Shown piece by piece: positions 6,343-13,461 of a stretch of 24,853 nt of DNA; position 1 is the stretch's first letter, and each line of letters opens with the position of its first letter. The notes beneath the pieces were generated by a model, which worked only from the letters and a program-made list of their open reading frames with translations, was not told the DNA's origin and did no database searches. This stretch comes from CAYPEK01 sp964409645 (lineage in GTDB: Bacteria; UBP15; UBA6099). Made by a program: the position numbers and the translations under genes. Location of the stretch: assembly GCA_964409645.1 (NCBI GenBank), contig CAYPEK010000060.1, forward strand, positions 1-24,853, written 5' to 3'.

Positions 6343-8910
6343 TTAGGCCACGGGGGGAATGTGGCCGGATGCGGCGCGGGCTTTTTTCTCCCACTCCATG
6401 TATCGGCGGTCGATTTTTTCGAGCAAGGCTGTGTTTTTGATTAAGTTTGTGTAAGAAATCTTGTTCTTTTTGAGTTCCTCGTTGAATATCCTGAAGTAGC
6501 TGATGGAGCTGATGAGGATGCCTTTTGCGTTCTTTTCAAGCTGGTCCGCGCCGGTGTTGAGCGCTGTCAGCAATTCCTCGGCGACGCGATCCGCGCGGCC
6601 CTCGCGGGCGTGCAGCAGGGCGAGCCGGATTCGGAAACCGGCCTCGACGGCGTTGTCGTCGCTCTCGCGGATGATCTGCTGGAGCATCATGGACGAGAAG
6701 TCGGACTTGCTCTCGGAGATGAGTTTCTCCATGCGGTCGAGCTGGCTTTTCACGGTTTCGTTCTTTATAAACGGCGCGAGTGTGTCGCGGAACATCTTGT
6801 CGAGCATGGTGTAGAACTGCCCGAACAGACCGCCTGTTGATTTAAGTTCGTTGTCCGATGGCAATGTATCGGCTGCTATCTGTTTCGCAGCGGCCGCTTC
6901 TTCCGCGCCTACTTCCGGTGCAGCCGGGGTTTGTGTGCCGGTTTCCGTTTCCGGGTAAATAGCCTGAGCGGCGGCGGCTTCAAGCTCGCTCTTTTTCTTA
7001 TCTTCCGCTTCTTTTTCCTCGCGGCGCTTGCGGTTCTTCTCCTCGTCGGATTTTTTCTTTTCAGCTTCGAGCACGGCGATTTCATCTTCCGGCATGTCCT
7101 TGCCGTCGAGGAGCGTTTCGAGGCGGACGCCTTCGAGGTATTCGCGACCCATAAGCTGCTCAGCTACGAGCACGAGGCGGTCCTTGTTCTCCACGAGCAG
7201 CGTTTCCACGCGATGGTATGCTTCATCTATGATGTCGTGGACTTCCTTGTCGATCTTGGAGGCGATCTCCTCGCTGTAGTCGCGTTCGTGGGCGAGGTCG
7301 CGGCCGAGGAACACGGCCTCGGTCTGCCTGCCGAATGTGAGCGGTCCGAGCTGTTCGCTCATCCCGTAGCGGGTGACCATGCGCCGCGCGATCTTTGTTG
7401 CGCGCTCGATGTCGTTGGACGCGCCGGTGGTGATGTCGTCGAACATGAGCTTTTCGGCGACGCGACCGCCGAGCAGCACGCATATTTCGTTCACCAGTTC
7501 GGTGCGGGGTTTCGTGTATTTGTCCTCCATCGGCAACTGGAGCGTGTAGCCGAGCGCCATGCCGCGCGGGAGTATCGATATTTTATGGACCGGGTCGCAG
7601 CCTGGGATGAGGCGCGCGACGAGCGCGTGGCCCGCCTCGTGGTATGCGGTGACCTTCTTATCGCGATCCGAGAGCAGTCTGCTGCGGCGCTCCGGGCCGG
7701 CTATGTTGCGGTCAATTGAGTCCTCGATGTGTTTGAGGCTGATCTGCGTCGAATTGTCGCGTGCGGCGAGAATTGCGGCCTCGTTGAGGACGTTTTCGAG
7801 GTCGGCGCCGGTGAATCCGGGAGTGCGGCGCGCGATCACGTCGAGATCTACGGCAGGATCGAGCGGTTTGTTGCGCGCGTGGACGTCGAGGATTGCGCGG
7901 CGACCGTTGAGGTCGGGCTGATCGACGATCACGCGGCGGTCGAAGCGGCCGGGGCGGAGCAGGGCGGGATCGAGCACGTCCGGCCTGTTTGTGGCGGCGA
8001 GCAGGATGACGCCGCTGTTCGGGTCGAATCCGTCCATCTCGACGAGCAACTGATTCAACGTCTGCTCGCGCTCGTCGTGTCCGCCGCCGAGTCCGGCGCC
8101 GCGCTGGCGGCCCACCGCGTCGATTTCGTCTATGAAAACGAGACACGGGGCGTTCTTTTTGGCCTGATCGAACAGGTCGCGCACGCGTGACGCGCCGACG
8201 CCGACGAACATCTCCACGAAATCCGAGCCGCTCATGTGGAAGAACGGCACTTTCGCCTCTCCGGCGATCGCGCGGGCGAGCAGCGTCTTGCCCGACCCGG
8301 GAGGCCCGAGCAGCAGGATGCCTTTCGGGATTTTCGCGCCCATCGTCTGGAACCGCTTCGGGTCTTTGAGGAACTCGACCACCTCGCGGAGTTCCCCGAC
8401 CGCCTCATCGACACCCGCAACGTCGGAGAACGTCACGCGCGGCGTATTGTCCGTGAGCATCCGGGCGCGGCTGCGACCGAAGTTCATTGCCTGACTGCCG
8501 CCGATCTGTGCCTGACGCATTATCAGGAACCAAATTGCCGCGATGAGTATTATCGGCACGATAATCATCGCCAGAAACTGCATGATATTGTCTTTTATTC
8601 CGGGGTTTTCGGCCGAGAACTGCACGTTGCGCTCGCGGAGAGTCTTAATCAGGTTATCGTCTTTCGGCGCATCCACGGTGAACTTCTTGCCATCCACCAA
8701 TTCGCCGCGCAACTGATTCGTCTGATTGACGATCGTTACTTTCTTTATCTGCTTCTGATCAACCTTTTCGAGAAATTCGCTGTAAGCGAGCTTTGTGCCT
8801 TGTTCGCCGGGCGGATTCTTGACTGTGTAGGCGAGCGCGAGCACGGAGAGCACAATCAGCAGCGGAAAAGCATAACGCGAAAACTTATTCTGGGAATTTT
8901 TGTTAGGCAT
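6343..8910 (-). CDS. ftsH: ATP-dependent zinc metalloprotease FtsH with long C-terminal extension
   Basis: An 855-aa membrane AAA+ protease that degrades membrane and unstable cytoplasmic proteins as a hexamer. Numbering is from the ATG at 8910. Visible parts: TM1 (about 14-30), a short periplasmic domain, TM2 (about 110-132), Walker A GPPGSGKT (202-209), Walker B with FIDEID (259-264), the second region of homology ATNRPDVLDPALLRPGRFDR, the zinc site HEAGH (424-428) and the third ligand Asp500 in TTGASND. The normal protein would end near residue 610. Here a Lys/Glu-rich, probably coiled-coil segment (about 615-645) and an Ala/Pro/Thr-rich linker lead into a helical domain (about 690-855) that I do not recognise. 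The TTG at 8931 in the same frame is a less likely start. The nicotinamidase-like gene follows closely. Confidence 0.95.
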   Translation of the reverse strand: MPNKNSQNKFSRYAFPLLIVLSVLALAYTVKNPPGEQGTKLAYSEFLEKVDQKQIKKVTIVNQTNQLRGELVDGKKFTVDAPKDDNLIKTLRERNVQFSAENPGIKDNIMQFLAMIIVPIILIAAIWFLIMRQAQIGGSQAMNFGRSRARMLTDNTPRVTFSDVAGVDEAVGELREVVEFLKDPKRFQTMGAKIPKGILLLGPPGSGKTLLARAIAGEAKVPFFHMSGSDFVEMFVGVGASRVRDLFDQAKKNAPCLVFIDEIDAVGRQRGAGLGGGHDEREQTLNQLLVEMDGFDPNSGVILLAATNRPDVLDPALLRPGRFDRRVIVDQPDLNGRRAILDVHARNKPLDPAVDLDVIARRTPGFTGADLENVLNEAAILAARDNSTQISLKHIEDSIDRNIAGPERRSRLLSDRDKKVTAYHEAGHALVARLIPGCDPVHKISILPRGMALGYTLQLPMEDKYTKPRTELVNEICVLLGGRVAEKLMFDDITTGASNDIERATKIARRMVTRYGMSEQLGPLTFGRQTEAVFLGRDLAHERDYSEEIASKIDKEVHDIIDEAYHRVETLLVENKDRLVLVAEQLMGREYLEGVRLETLLDGKDMPEDEIAVLEAEKKKSDEEKNRKRREEKEAEDKKKSELEAAAAQAIYPETETGTQTPAAPEVGAEEAAAAKQIAADTLPSDNELKSTGGLFGQFYTMLDKMFRDTLAPFIKNETVKSQLDRMEKLISESKSDFSSMMLQQIIRESDDNAVEAGFRIRLALLHAREGRADRVAEELLTALNTGADQLEKNAKGILISSISYFRIFNEELKKNKISYTNLIKNTALLEKIDRRYMEWEKKARAASGHIPPVA

Positions 8911-8978
8911 TAGATTTGTATCGGTCCGCAACGAAGCGGCGCCGTGAGAACCCCCGGTTCGTTAAATCAGTCTATTAG

Positions 8979-9006
8979 TTTATAATAAATTCTTATTTAA
9001 AATCAA
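8979..9006 (-). promoter_or_regulatory. Predicted sigma70-type promoter of ftsH
   Basis: On the minus strand, TTGATT (9001-9006) is separated by 16 nt from TATAAA (8979-8984), within an AT-rich stretch. This would put transcription start near 8972, giving a leader of about 60 nt before the ATG at 8910. Confidence 0.5.
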
Positions 9007-9067
9007 AGAAAATTCAACAATAGAGGCGGTAACGGGTTGTGTCGTGTCTTGCGGTTGCGCAGTTTTA

Positions 9068-9081
9068 TTGTTGCCAAACAA
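9068..9081. promoter_or_regulatory. Small inverted repeat overlapping the -35 element (possible operator)
   Basis: TTGTT-GCCA-AACAA forms a 5-bp inverted repeat overlapping the -35 hexamer of the promoter at 9071-9099. A repressor site is possible, but the arms are short and chance cannot be excluded. Confidence 0.25.
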
Positions 9082-9099
9082 TATACCATCATTTAGAAT
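9071..9099 (+). promoter_or_regulatory. Predicted sigma70-type promoter for the exported-protein pair
   Basis: TTGCCA (9071-9076) and TAGAAT (9094-9099) each match the sigma70 consensus at five of six positions, with an optimal 17-nt spacer. Transcription would start near 9106 and leave a leader of about 85 nt before the ATG at 9192. This is one of the best promoters in the window. Confidence 0.6.
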
Positions 9100-9122
9100 G
9101 GACATGATTTCGGCGCGCCGAA

Positions 9123-9141
9123 GGGCAGTGTAAGTCTGCCC
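9123..9141 (+). repeat. Hairpin in the 5' leader
   Basis: GGGCAG (9123-9128) and CTGCCC (9136-9141) form a perfect 6-bp stem with a 7-nt loop inside the predicted leader of the gene at 9192. It has no T-tract and could affect mRNA stability or translation. Confidence 0.35.
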
Positions 9142-9191
9142 GGACGCGGCTCATTGTTCAACAGGGGCCGCACGGCGCGGCAATATCGACG

Positions 9192-10478
9192 ATGAGAAGA
9201 AAAATACCGGTCATAGCCGCCGTGATATTGGCGCTTGGCATACTCGTGCCGGTTTTCGCGTGCGCGCAGGATGCCCCGCCGCAGGTACGCCCGGAGGACA
9301 TATCGAAGGAATTCGAGTACACCGAAAGCCTGATTAAAAAGGGTGTTTCGGACGGCGATGCGGACACTCTCGCACGCGCGCACAGAACGCTCGCGAACCT
9401 CGAACTCGCCATCGACTCTCTACCGAAACCCACAGACCGCATACTGTTCCTCATCGCGGCCGGATACGACTACATCGAAATGTGCCCGACGGCGACGGCG
9501 CTCGCGCTCACGAATGTGAAGAATCCCACCGGCTTTATATTTAACTGCGTGGATCAGGCGGATTATTATTTCAACAAAGCGGGAAAAGCCGCGGAAAACG
9601 AGAAGGGTTTCACCACGGCGACGATCGGCGACGTGGCCTATTTGATCGGGATCGGCTACGACCGGATGAAGTACAAGATGGCCGGAATGGGAGTGGAAAC
9701 GAAGCGGTTTTTCGACCTCGAAAAGATGTATTTCAAAAAAGCCGCCGAGCTTGGCACCGGTTTCGACGGCGTGCGGGCGATTCTCGGCCTTCTCTCCGAC
9801 GATAAATATAAAATCAAGCAGGTCTTGGATGAGGATAGATACAGCGAGTTGCGAAGGATGTTGAGTTTTTCGCACGCGCTGCCGCAGTCGGCCGCGGGAA
9901 CCGCTGAAGGCGGCGCGGCGGGCTCCGGTGAGGGGTCGTCCATCGCGCCGTTGCCCGCTGCCGACGAAAACGCGTACATCGATTACCAGTGGCGGTTCTC
10001 GGTGCGCAAACCGGACAAGTCGTGGCAATATACCATACGGAAATCGTCAAACTCATTCCATCTGACAGCGCGCCCGAAAGACGCAGCGACGCTCGCAGGT
10101 TCAGGGCTTAACATCGTTTGCCGCGCGCTCTCCGAAACCGAATCCAAGATGCCGCAGGACAAGCTCATCGACAGGAGCATCGAGCTGCTGAAAGAAGCAG
10201 GCTACGAAATCAAGAGCCAGAAGCCGGTCACGCATAACGGAGTCCCCGCGCAGGAGATAATATCGGTTCATCAGTACAAGGAGCTGATTCAGAAAACCGG
10301 GCCGGAAGACAGCGACAAGAACAAGGATGCCGCGCAGAAACTGGTGTCGAAGCAGTACATGATAATCGCTGTGATGAACAATATCGAATACATAATTTCA
10401 TTCAGTTGCCTCGAAGCCGACTACTCGAAAGTTTTCGCCGAATACAGAATGGTTGCCAATACGGTTAATATTTTTTGA
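9192..10478 (+). CDS. Exported protein of unknown function, helical/TPR-like N-terminal half
   Basis: A 428-aa protein I do not recognise. A Sec signal peptide is clear: MRRK, a hydrophobic core (about 6-22), and a likely cut near FACAQ-D. Residues about 35-230 look all-helical, with YYFNKAGKAAE and MYFKKAAELG segments resembling TPR-type repeats. A low-complexity Ala/Gly/Ser linker (about 235-260) precedes a C-terminal alpha/beta domain (about 265-428) that starts with WRFSVRKPDKSWQYTIRKSS and ends with a segment similar in style to PsbP/DUF1795-like domains; this is only an impression. The start has no strong ribosome site. The next gene begins 13 nt after the stop, so the pair is probably an operon transcribed from the promoter at 9071-9099. 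Location is periplasmic or surface. Confidence 0.75.
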   Translation: MRRKIPVIAAVILALGILVPVFACAQDAPPQVRPEDISKEFEYTESLIKKGVSDGDADTLARAHRTLANLELAIDSLPKPTDRILFLIAAGYDYIEMCPTATALALTNVKNPTGFIFNCVDQADYYFNKAGKAAENEKGFTTATIGDVAYLIGIGYDRMKYKMAGMGVETKRFFDLEKMYFKKAAELGTGFDGVRAILGLLSDDKYKIKQVLDEDRYSELRRMLSFSHALPQSAAGTAEGGAAGSGEGSSIAPLPAADENAYIDYQWRFSVRKPDKSWQYTIRKSSNSFHLTARPKDAATLAGSGLNIVCRALSETESKMPQDKLIDRSIELLKEAGYEIKSQKPVTHNGVPAQEIISVHQYKELIQKTGPEDSDKNKDAAQKLVSKQYMIIAVMNNIEYIISFSCLEADYSKVFAEYRMVANTVNIF

Positions 10479-10491
10479 TATGTTTTTTCCT

Positions 10492-11715
10492 ATGAAGAAA
10501 CGAACGTGTCGGAAAATCTTTGCTGCGGTCTGCCTGATGTGCGCGCTGCTTGCGGCGGGGCTTGTCCTCGCGGCTGACGGCGTCGCCGAAAAGCAATCCG
10601 CGCAGAAGCCGAAAACGAAGAAGTCCCAGCAGGACAGCCCGGTGACATCCACCGCGCCGCCGATATACGTGCCCGACCCGGTCACCGCGCCGCCGCCGGT
10701 GATTTATAACTACGATGAGCCGAGCCTGATAACCATTCCCATGGACGGCGGCACGGACGGCGGGCTTACCCCGCTTCAGGAGCCGTCGGAGGCGCTCGGC
10801 GGCCTGTACCCACAGCTTATCGGCGTGGAGTCGGTTATGCCCGGTTTCGACCCGGTGGCTCTGACCGAGATGCGGAAGAGAATCGGCGGCGTGCTTTATT
10901 TCGAGGATCGGGAGCAGCACGTATGGCGGGTGCAGCCGAAAACCGCCGGGCCGCGCAGGCTGCTGGACGGGTTGCAACCCGCGGCCGACTTCGCGGGTAG
11001 GCGGCTCCTTTGTGTCGAGTGGACGGTGAGCAAGGTCAACCTTATCCTCTACGACATATCGAAATCGACTAAGAAAGTGGTTTTCTCGACGCCGGACCTT
11101 ATCTCGCAACCGCGGTTCTCGCCGGACGGCACGGCGGCTGTGTTCATGCTGATCTCGGTTACCAACGGGTCGCAGTCGTTGTACAGAGTGGACCTCGCCA
11201 CAGGCGCGGCGACGCCGCTCGTGAAGAACCTCAGATTCTACTGCCACGCGTGGAATCCCGTTGATAGAACGATCTGGATTACCGTCCGGGAATGTCCCAA
11301 AGAGATGTCGGACGGCAGTTTCTGCTATGCGAGCTACAATCCCGCGACAAAGAAGCTCGAATACAAATCACTCGGCCTGAAAGACATCAACAAAGGCTAC
11401 TTCCTTTCGCTCGAAATGTTCATCAAGAAATACATCACATTCTCGAAAAACGGCCGGCTCATCGTTTATGACGGGAATGGCGACAGCGATTTTTTCTTCG
11501 TGGTGGATGTCGAAGCGAAAACGGCCGAGAAGAGATATTTCAGGCAACCCGATGGAACTGCGATAAGCCCCGCAAATGTTCAGTGGGGGCCGGATAACGA
11601 GTCGATCGCGATGAACTACAAGGGCAACGTGTGGGTAAAAATCCCGGACGTCGAGCAGCCGTTCCCGGCGGTCGTTGGTTACTTCATCGACAGCCCTGTT
11701 TCATGGACGCAGTGA
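10492..11715 (+). CDS. Exported TolB/WD40-like beta-propeller protein
   Basis: A 407-aa exported protein. The ATG at 10492 starts a clear signal peptide (MKKRTCRK, then a hydrophobic stretch ending ...LVLAADG); an ATG at 10480 in the same frame is possible. A Lys/Gln/Pro-rich linker (about 35-70) is followed by beta-propeller-like repeats. The segment RFSPDGTAAVFML followed by SQSLYRVDLATG is the TolB/PD40 blade signature, repeated loosely by WNPVDRTIWITV and VQWGPDNESIAMN. Such proteins are periplasmic and bind partners; this one lacks an enzymatic motif. It sits 13 nt after the exported protein gene upstream and probably works with it in the envelope. The gene converges on the receiver gene, only 24 nt away, with no obvious terminator between them. 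Confidence 0.75.
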   Translation: MKKRTCRKIFAAVCLMCALLAAGLVLAADGVAEKQSAQKPKTKKSQQDSPVTSTAPPIYVPDPVTAPPPVIYNYDEPSLITIPMDGGTDGGLTPLQEPSEALGGLYPQLIGVESVMPGFDPVALTEMRKRIGGVLYFEDREQHVWRVQPKTAGPRRLLDGLQPAADFAGRRLLCVEWTVSKVNLILYDISKSTKKVVFSTPDLISQPRFSPDGTAAVFMLISVTNGSQSLYRVDLATGAATPLVKNLRFYCHAWNPVDRTIWITVRECPKEMSDGSFCYASYNPATKKLEYKSLGLKDINKGYFLSLEMFIKKYITFSKNGRLIVYDGNGDSDFFFVVDVEAKTAEKRYFRQPDGTAISPANVQWGPDNESIAMNYKGNVWVKIPDVEQPFPAVVGYFIDSPVSWTQ

Positions 11716-11739
11716 GCCGCGCGGCCCATCGCGCATCTG

Positions 11740-12150
11740 TCAGAATTCCGATTGAAAGCCCCGCTCGCAGATCGTTTTATGTTGTTGCATTGCGATTTCA
11801 ATTTCCATCAATAAATGTTCGAGATCAAAAGGTTTGACAATATACCTGTTTGCTCCCGTGATATATCCGAGAAGTTTGTCCGACAGTCCTGTTTTCGCGG
11901 TTACCATGATGATCGGGATATTTTTGGTCTCTTCCATACTTCTCAGCACGCGACAGACTCCGATCCCGTCGAGACCCGGCATCATGATATCGAGTAGAAT
12001 AACGTCGGGAGAGAAATCGAGCGCTTTTTTAAGGCCCTCGTCCCCGTTATATGCAGCGGTTGTCTGAAACCCGGCATTCTCGAGCATGACGCACATCAGT
12101 TCATTGACATCTTCGTCGTCATCTATGACAAGCGCTTTCTTTACTTCCAT
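11740..12150 (-). CDS. Stand-alone response-regulator receiver (CheY-like)
   Basis: A 136-aa single receiver domain. The acidic pocket is Asp10-Asp11-Asp12, the phosphoacceptor is Asp54 in ILLDIMMPG, the switch Thr is Thr84 in IIMVTAKT, and the invariant Lys is Lys106 in YIVKPF. There is no output domain; a short C-terminal tail (about 120-136) follows helix 5. The usual GADDYI is GANRYI here. AGGTGG (12160-12165) lies 9 nt before the ATG. The gene starts 68 nt after the stop of the diguanylate cyclase gene on the same strand, so it probably belongs to the same signalling unit. Partner kinase is unknown. Confidence 0.9.
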   Translation of the reverse strand: MEVKKALVIDDDEDVNELMCVMLENAGFQTTAAYNGDEGLKKALDFSPDVILLDIMMPGLDGIGVCRVLRSMEETKNIPIIMVTAKTGLSDKLLGYITGANRYIVKPFDLEHLLMEIEIAMQQHKTICERGFQSEF

Positions 12151-12218
12151 TTTGATCGACCACCTTTAGTCCTGCATTTTTTATTTAACAAAATGCACAT
12201 TACTGCTAGTAACGACAA

Positions 12219-13235
12219 TCAGGACATCGCTTTGTTCCTGCCGCTGTTTTTTGCCCGGTAAAGAGCCTGATCCGCCGCCTCGATAAGCGCCTGTTTTTCC
12301 TTGTGTGCCGACGTGTCGCTGACGCCGAGGCTGATCGTTATTCTGATCGACTCGCTGTTCGGAAGTATGAACGTATGGTCCTCCACTATACCGCGGAGCC
12401 GCTCCGCCACATCGAATGCGATGTTGCCGGGTGTTTCAGGCAGTATCACGGCGAATTCCTCGCCGCCGTAGCGCGCAATCATGTCCGTGTCCCTGAGCTT
12501 GCTTTTGACTATCCGCGCTATTTCGCTAAGAACGAGATCGCCTGCCTGATGTCCGTATGTATCGTTCACGTATTTGAAACGGTCGATATCGAACATGATA
12601 AGAGACAGGGGCGTCTTGCTGATCGGCAAGTGTTTGAATTCTCTGTCCATTCTTTCCTCAAAGCTTTTGCGGTTCGGCGCCTGAGTGAGCGTGTCGATCT
12701 CGGATATCTTTTTAAGCATGAGATTGTGCTTGAAATTGTTCACGGCGAGCCTGAAAAGGTCGTTTATAAGCTGGAGTTCTTTGGTGGATTCGTCGGGCTG
12801 ATCCACACCGGAGTCGTTGCTGGTGAGTATCTCCGCTATGATGGAGTGCTCGAAATCCAGATTGGTCATTTCGAGCTCTTTACCGTTGCATTTCAGGAGC
12901 GCGCACTCTCTGCTCGTTCGGTTCGCTATGATCACCGCCACCTCATCGGCGCCGGTGAGATTCTTTAAATATTGCGTGAAAGCAACACACGCGTCGCCGA
13001 TTCCGCCGTCCGGATCGAAATGGTCCGTTGGCGGGGGTGTTTGATATTCTGTGCCTGAGAATAAGATAGGGCTGATGTCGTCCCGGGTGTTTGCCCCGGC
13101 GGGCGGTGAAAACACGGAGGACGGCATTACCGCGGGCACGGATTGCCTATTGTCGATTCCTCGTGTTCTCGCTGTCACATGGAACGCGAGTAGTGTGAAA
13201 ATCACTATAATCAAGGCAGCTTCCACAGCGTACAT
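12219..13235 (-). CDS. Membrane-anchored GGDEF diguanylate cyclase
   Basis: A 338-aa protein predicted to make cyclic di-GMP from two GTP. One N-terminal membrane helix (YAVEAALIIVIFTLLAFHV), a Pro/Ser-rich linker, a possible GAF-like region (about 80-170, low confidence), then the GGDEF domain from DTLTQAPNR (about 181) to the end. The active-site motif is GGEEF (257-261). An RxxD inhibitory site (RDTD, 248-251) lies exactly five residues before it, so product inhibition is expected. The start is uncertain: the ATG at 13235 has GGAAG 8 nt upstream and opens directly on the membrane helix; the ATG at 13241 and the GTG at 13265 are in frame alternatives. A stronger Shine-Dalgarno (GGAGGG) further upstream belongs to an out-of-frame ATG at 13281. 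The receiver gene follows. Confidence 0.88.
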   Translation of the reverse strand: MYAVEAALIIVIFTLLAFHVTARTRGIDNRQSVPAVMPSSVFSPPAGANTRDDISPILFSGTEYQTPPPTDHFDPDGGIGDACVAFTQYLKNLTGADEVAVIIANRTSRECALLKCNGKELEMTNLDFEHSIIAEILTSNDSGVDQPDESTKELQLINDLFRLAVNNFKHNLMLKKISEIDTLTQAPNRKSFEERMDREFKHLPISKTPLSLIMFDIDRFKYVNDTYGHQAGDLVLSEIARIVKSKLRDTDMIARYGGEEFAVILPETPGNIAFDVAERLRGIVEDHTFILPNSESIRITISLGVSDTSAHKEKQALIEAADQALYRAKNSGRNKAMS

Positions 13236-13281
13236 TTCCATCACTTCCAGTCTCGGTTCTATCACAGTAGCCGCCGGTCAT
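13147..13281 (-). CDS. Possible 44-aa leader ORF overlapping the diguanylate cyclase start
   Basis: An ATG at 13281 preceded by AGGAGGG (13291-13297, 9 nt away) opens a 44-codon ORF ending at a TAG (13147-13149). It overlaps the start of the cyclase gene in another frame. The peptide begins MTGGYCDRTETG and has four Cys (6, 19, 22, 35). No family is recognised. It is either a translated leader that couples or limits cyclase translation, or a chance ORF beside a good ribosome site. Confidence 0.25.
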   Translation of the reverse strand: MTGGYCDRTETGSDGNVRCGSCLDYSDFHTTRVPCDSENTRNRQ

Positions 13282-13461
13282 TTCACAACACCCTCCTGCT
13301 TTATAAGATACCCAAGAAAAAACGTGGAAAACGCGTTATATGTCACATTTCGGGGGATTTTCATCGTGATTAATATCAACACCGTGGAATTCGGGTGGCG
13401 AAAGGTATCGAGTTTGCCACATGTTTAATATACGGTAATCGGGAAATACAGTATCAATTAA

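Noticed and set aside
9123..9141. The leader hairpin as an intrinsic terminator or a riboswitch
   Set aside because: There is no T-tract, and a 6-bp stem alone is too little structure to claim a riboswitch.
11716..11739. A bidirectional terminator between the convergent TolB-like and receiver genes
   Set aside because: Only GCCGCGCGGC, a palindrome without a loop or T-run, is present in the 24-bp gap.
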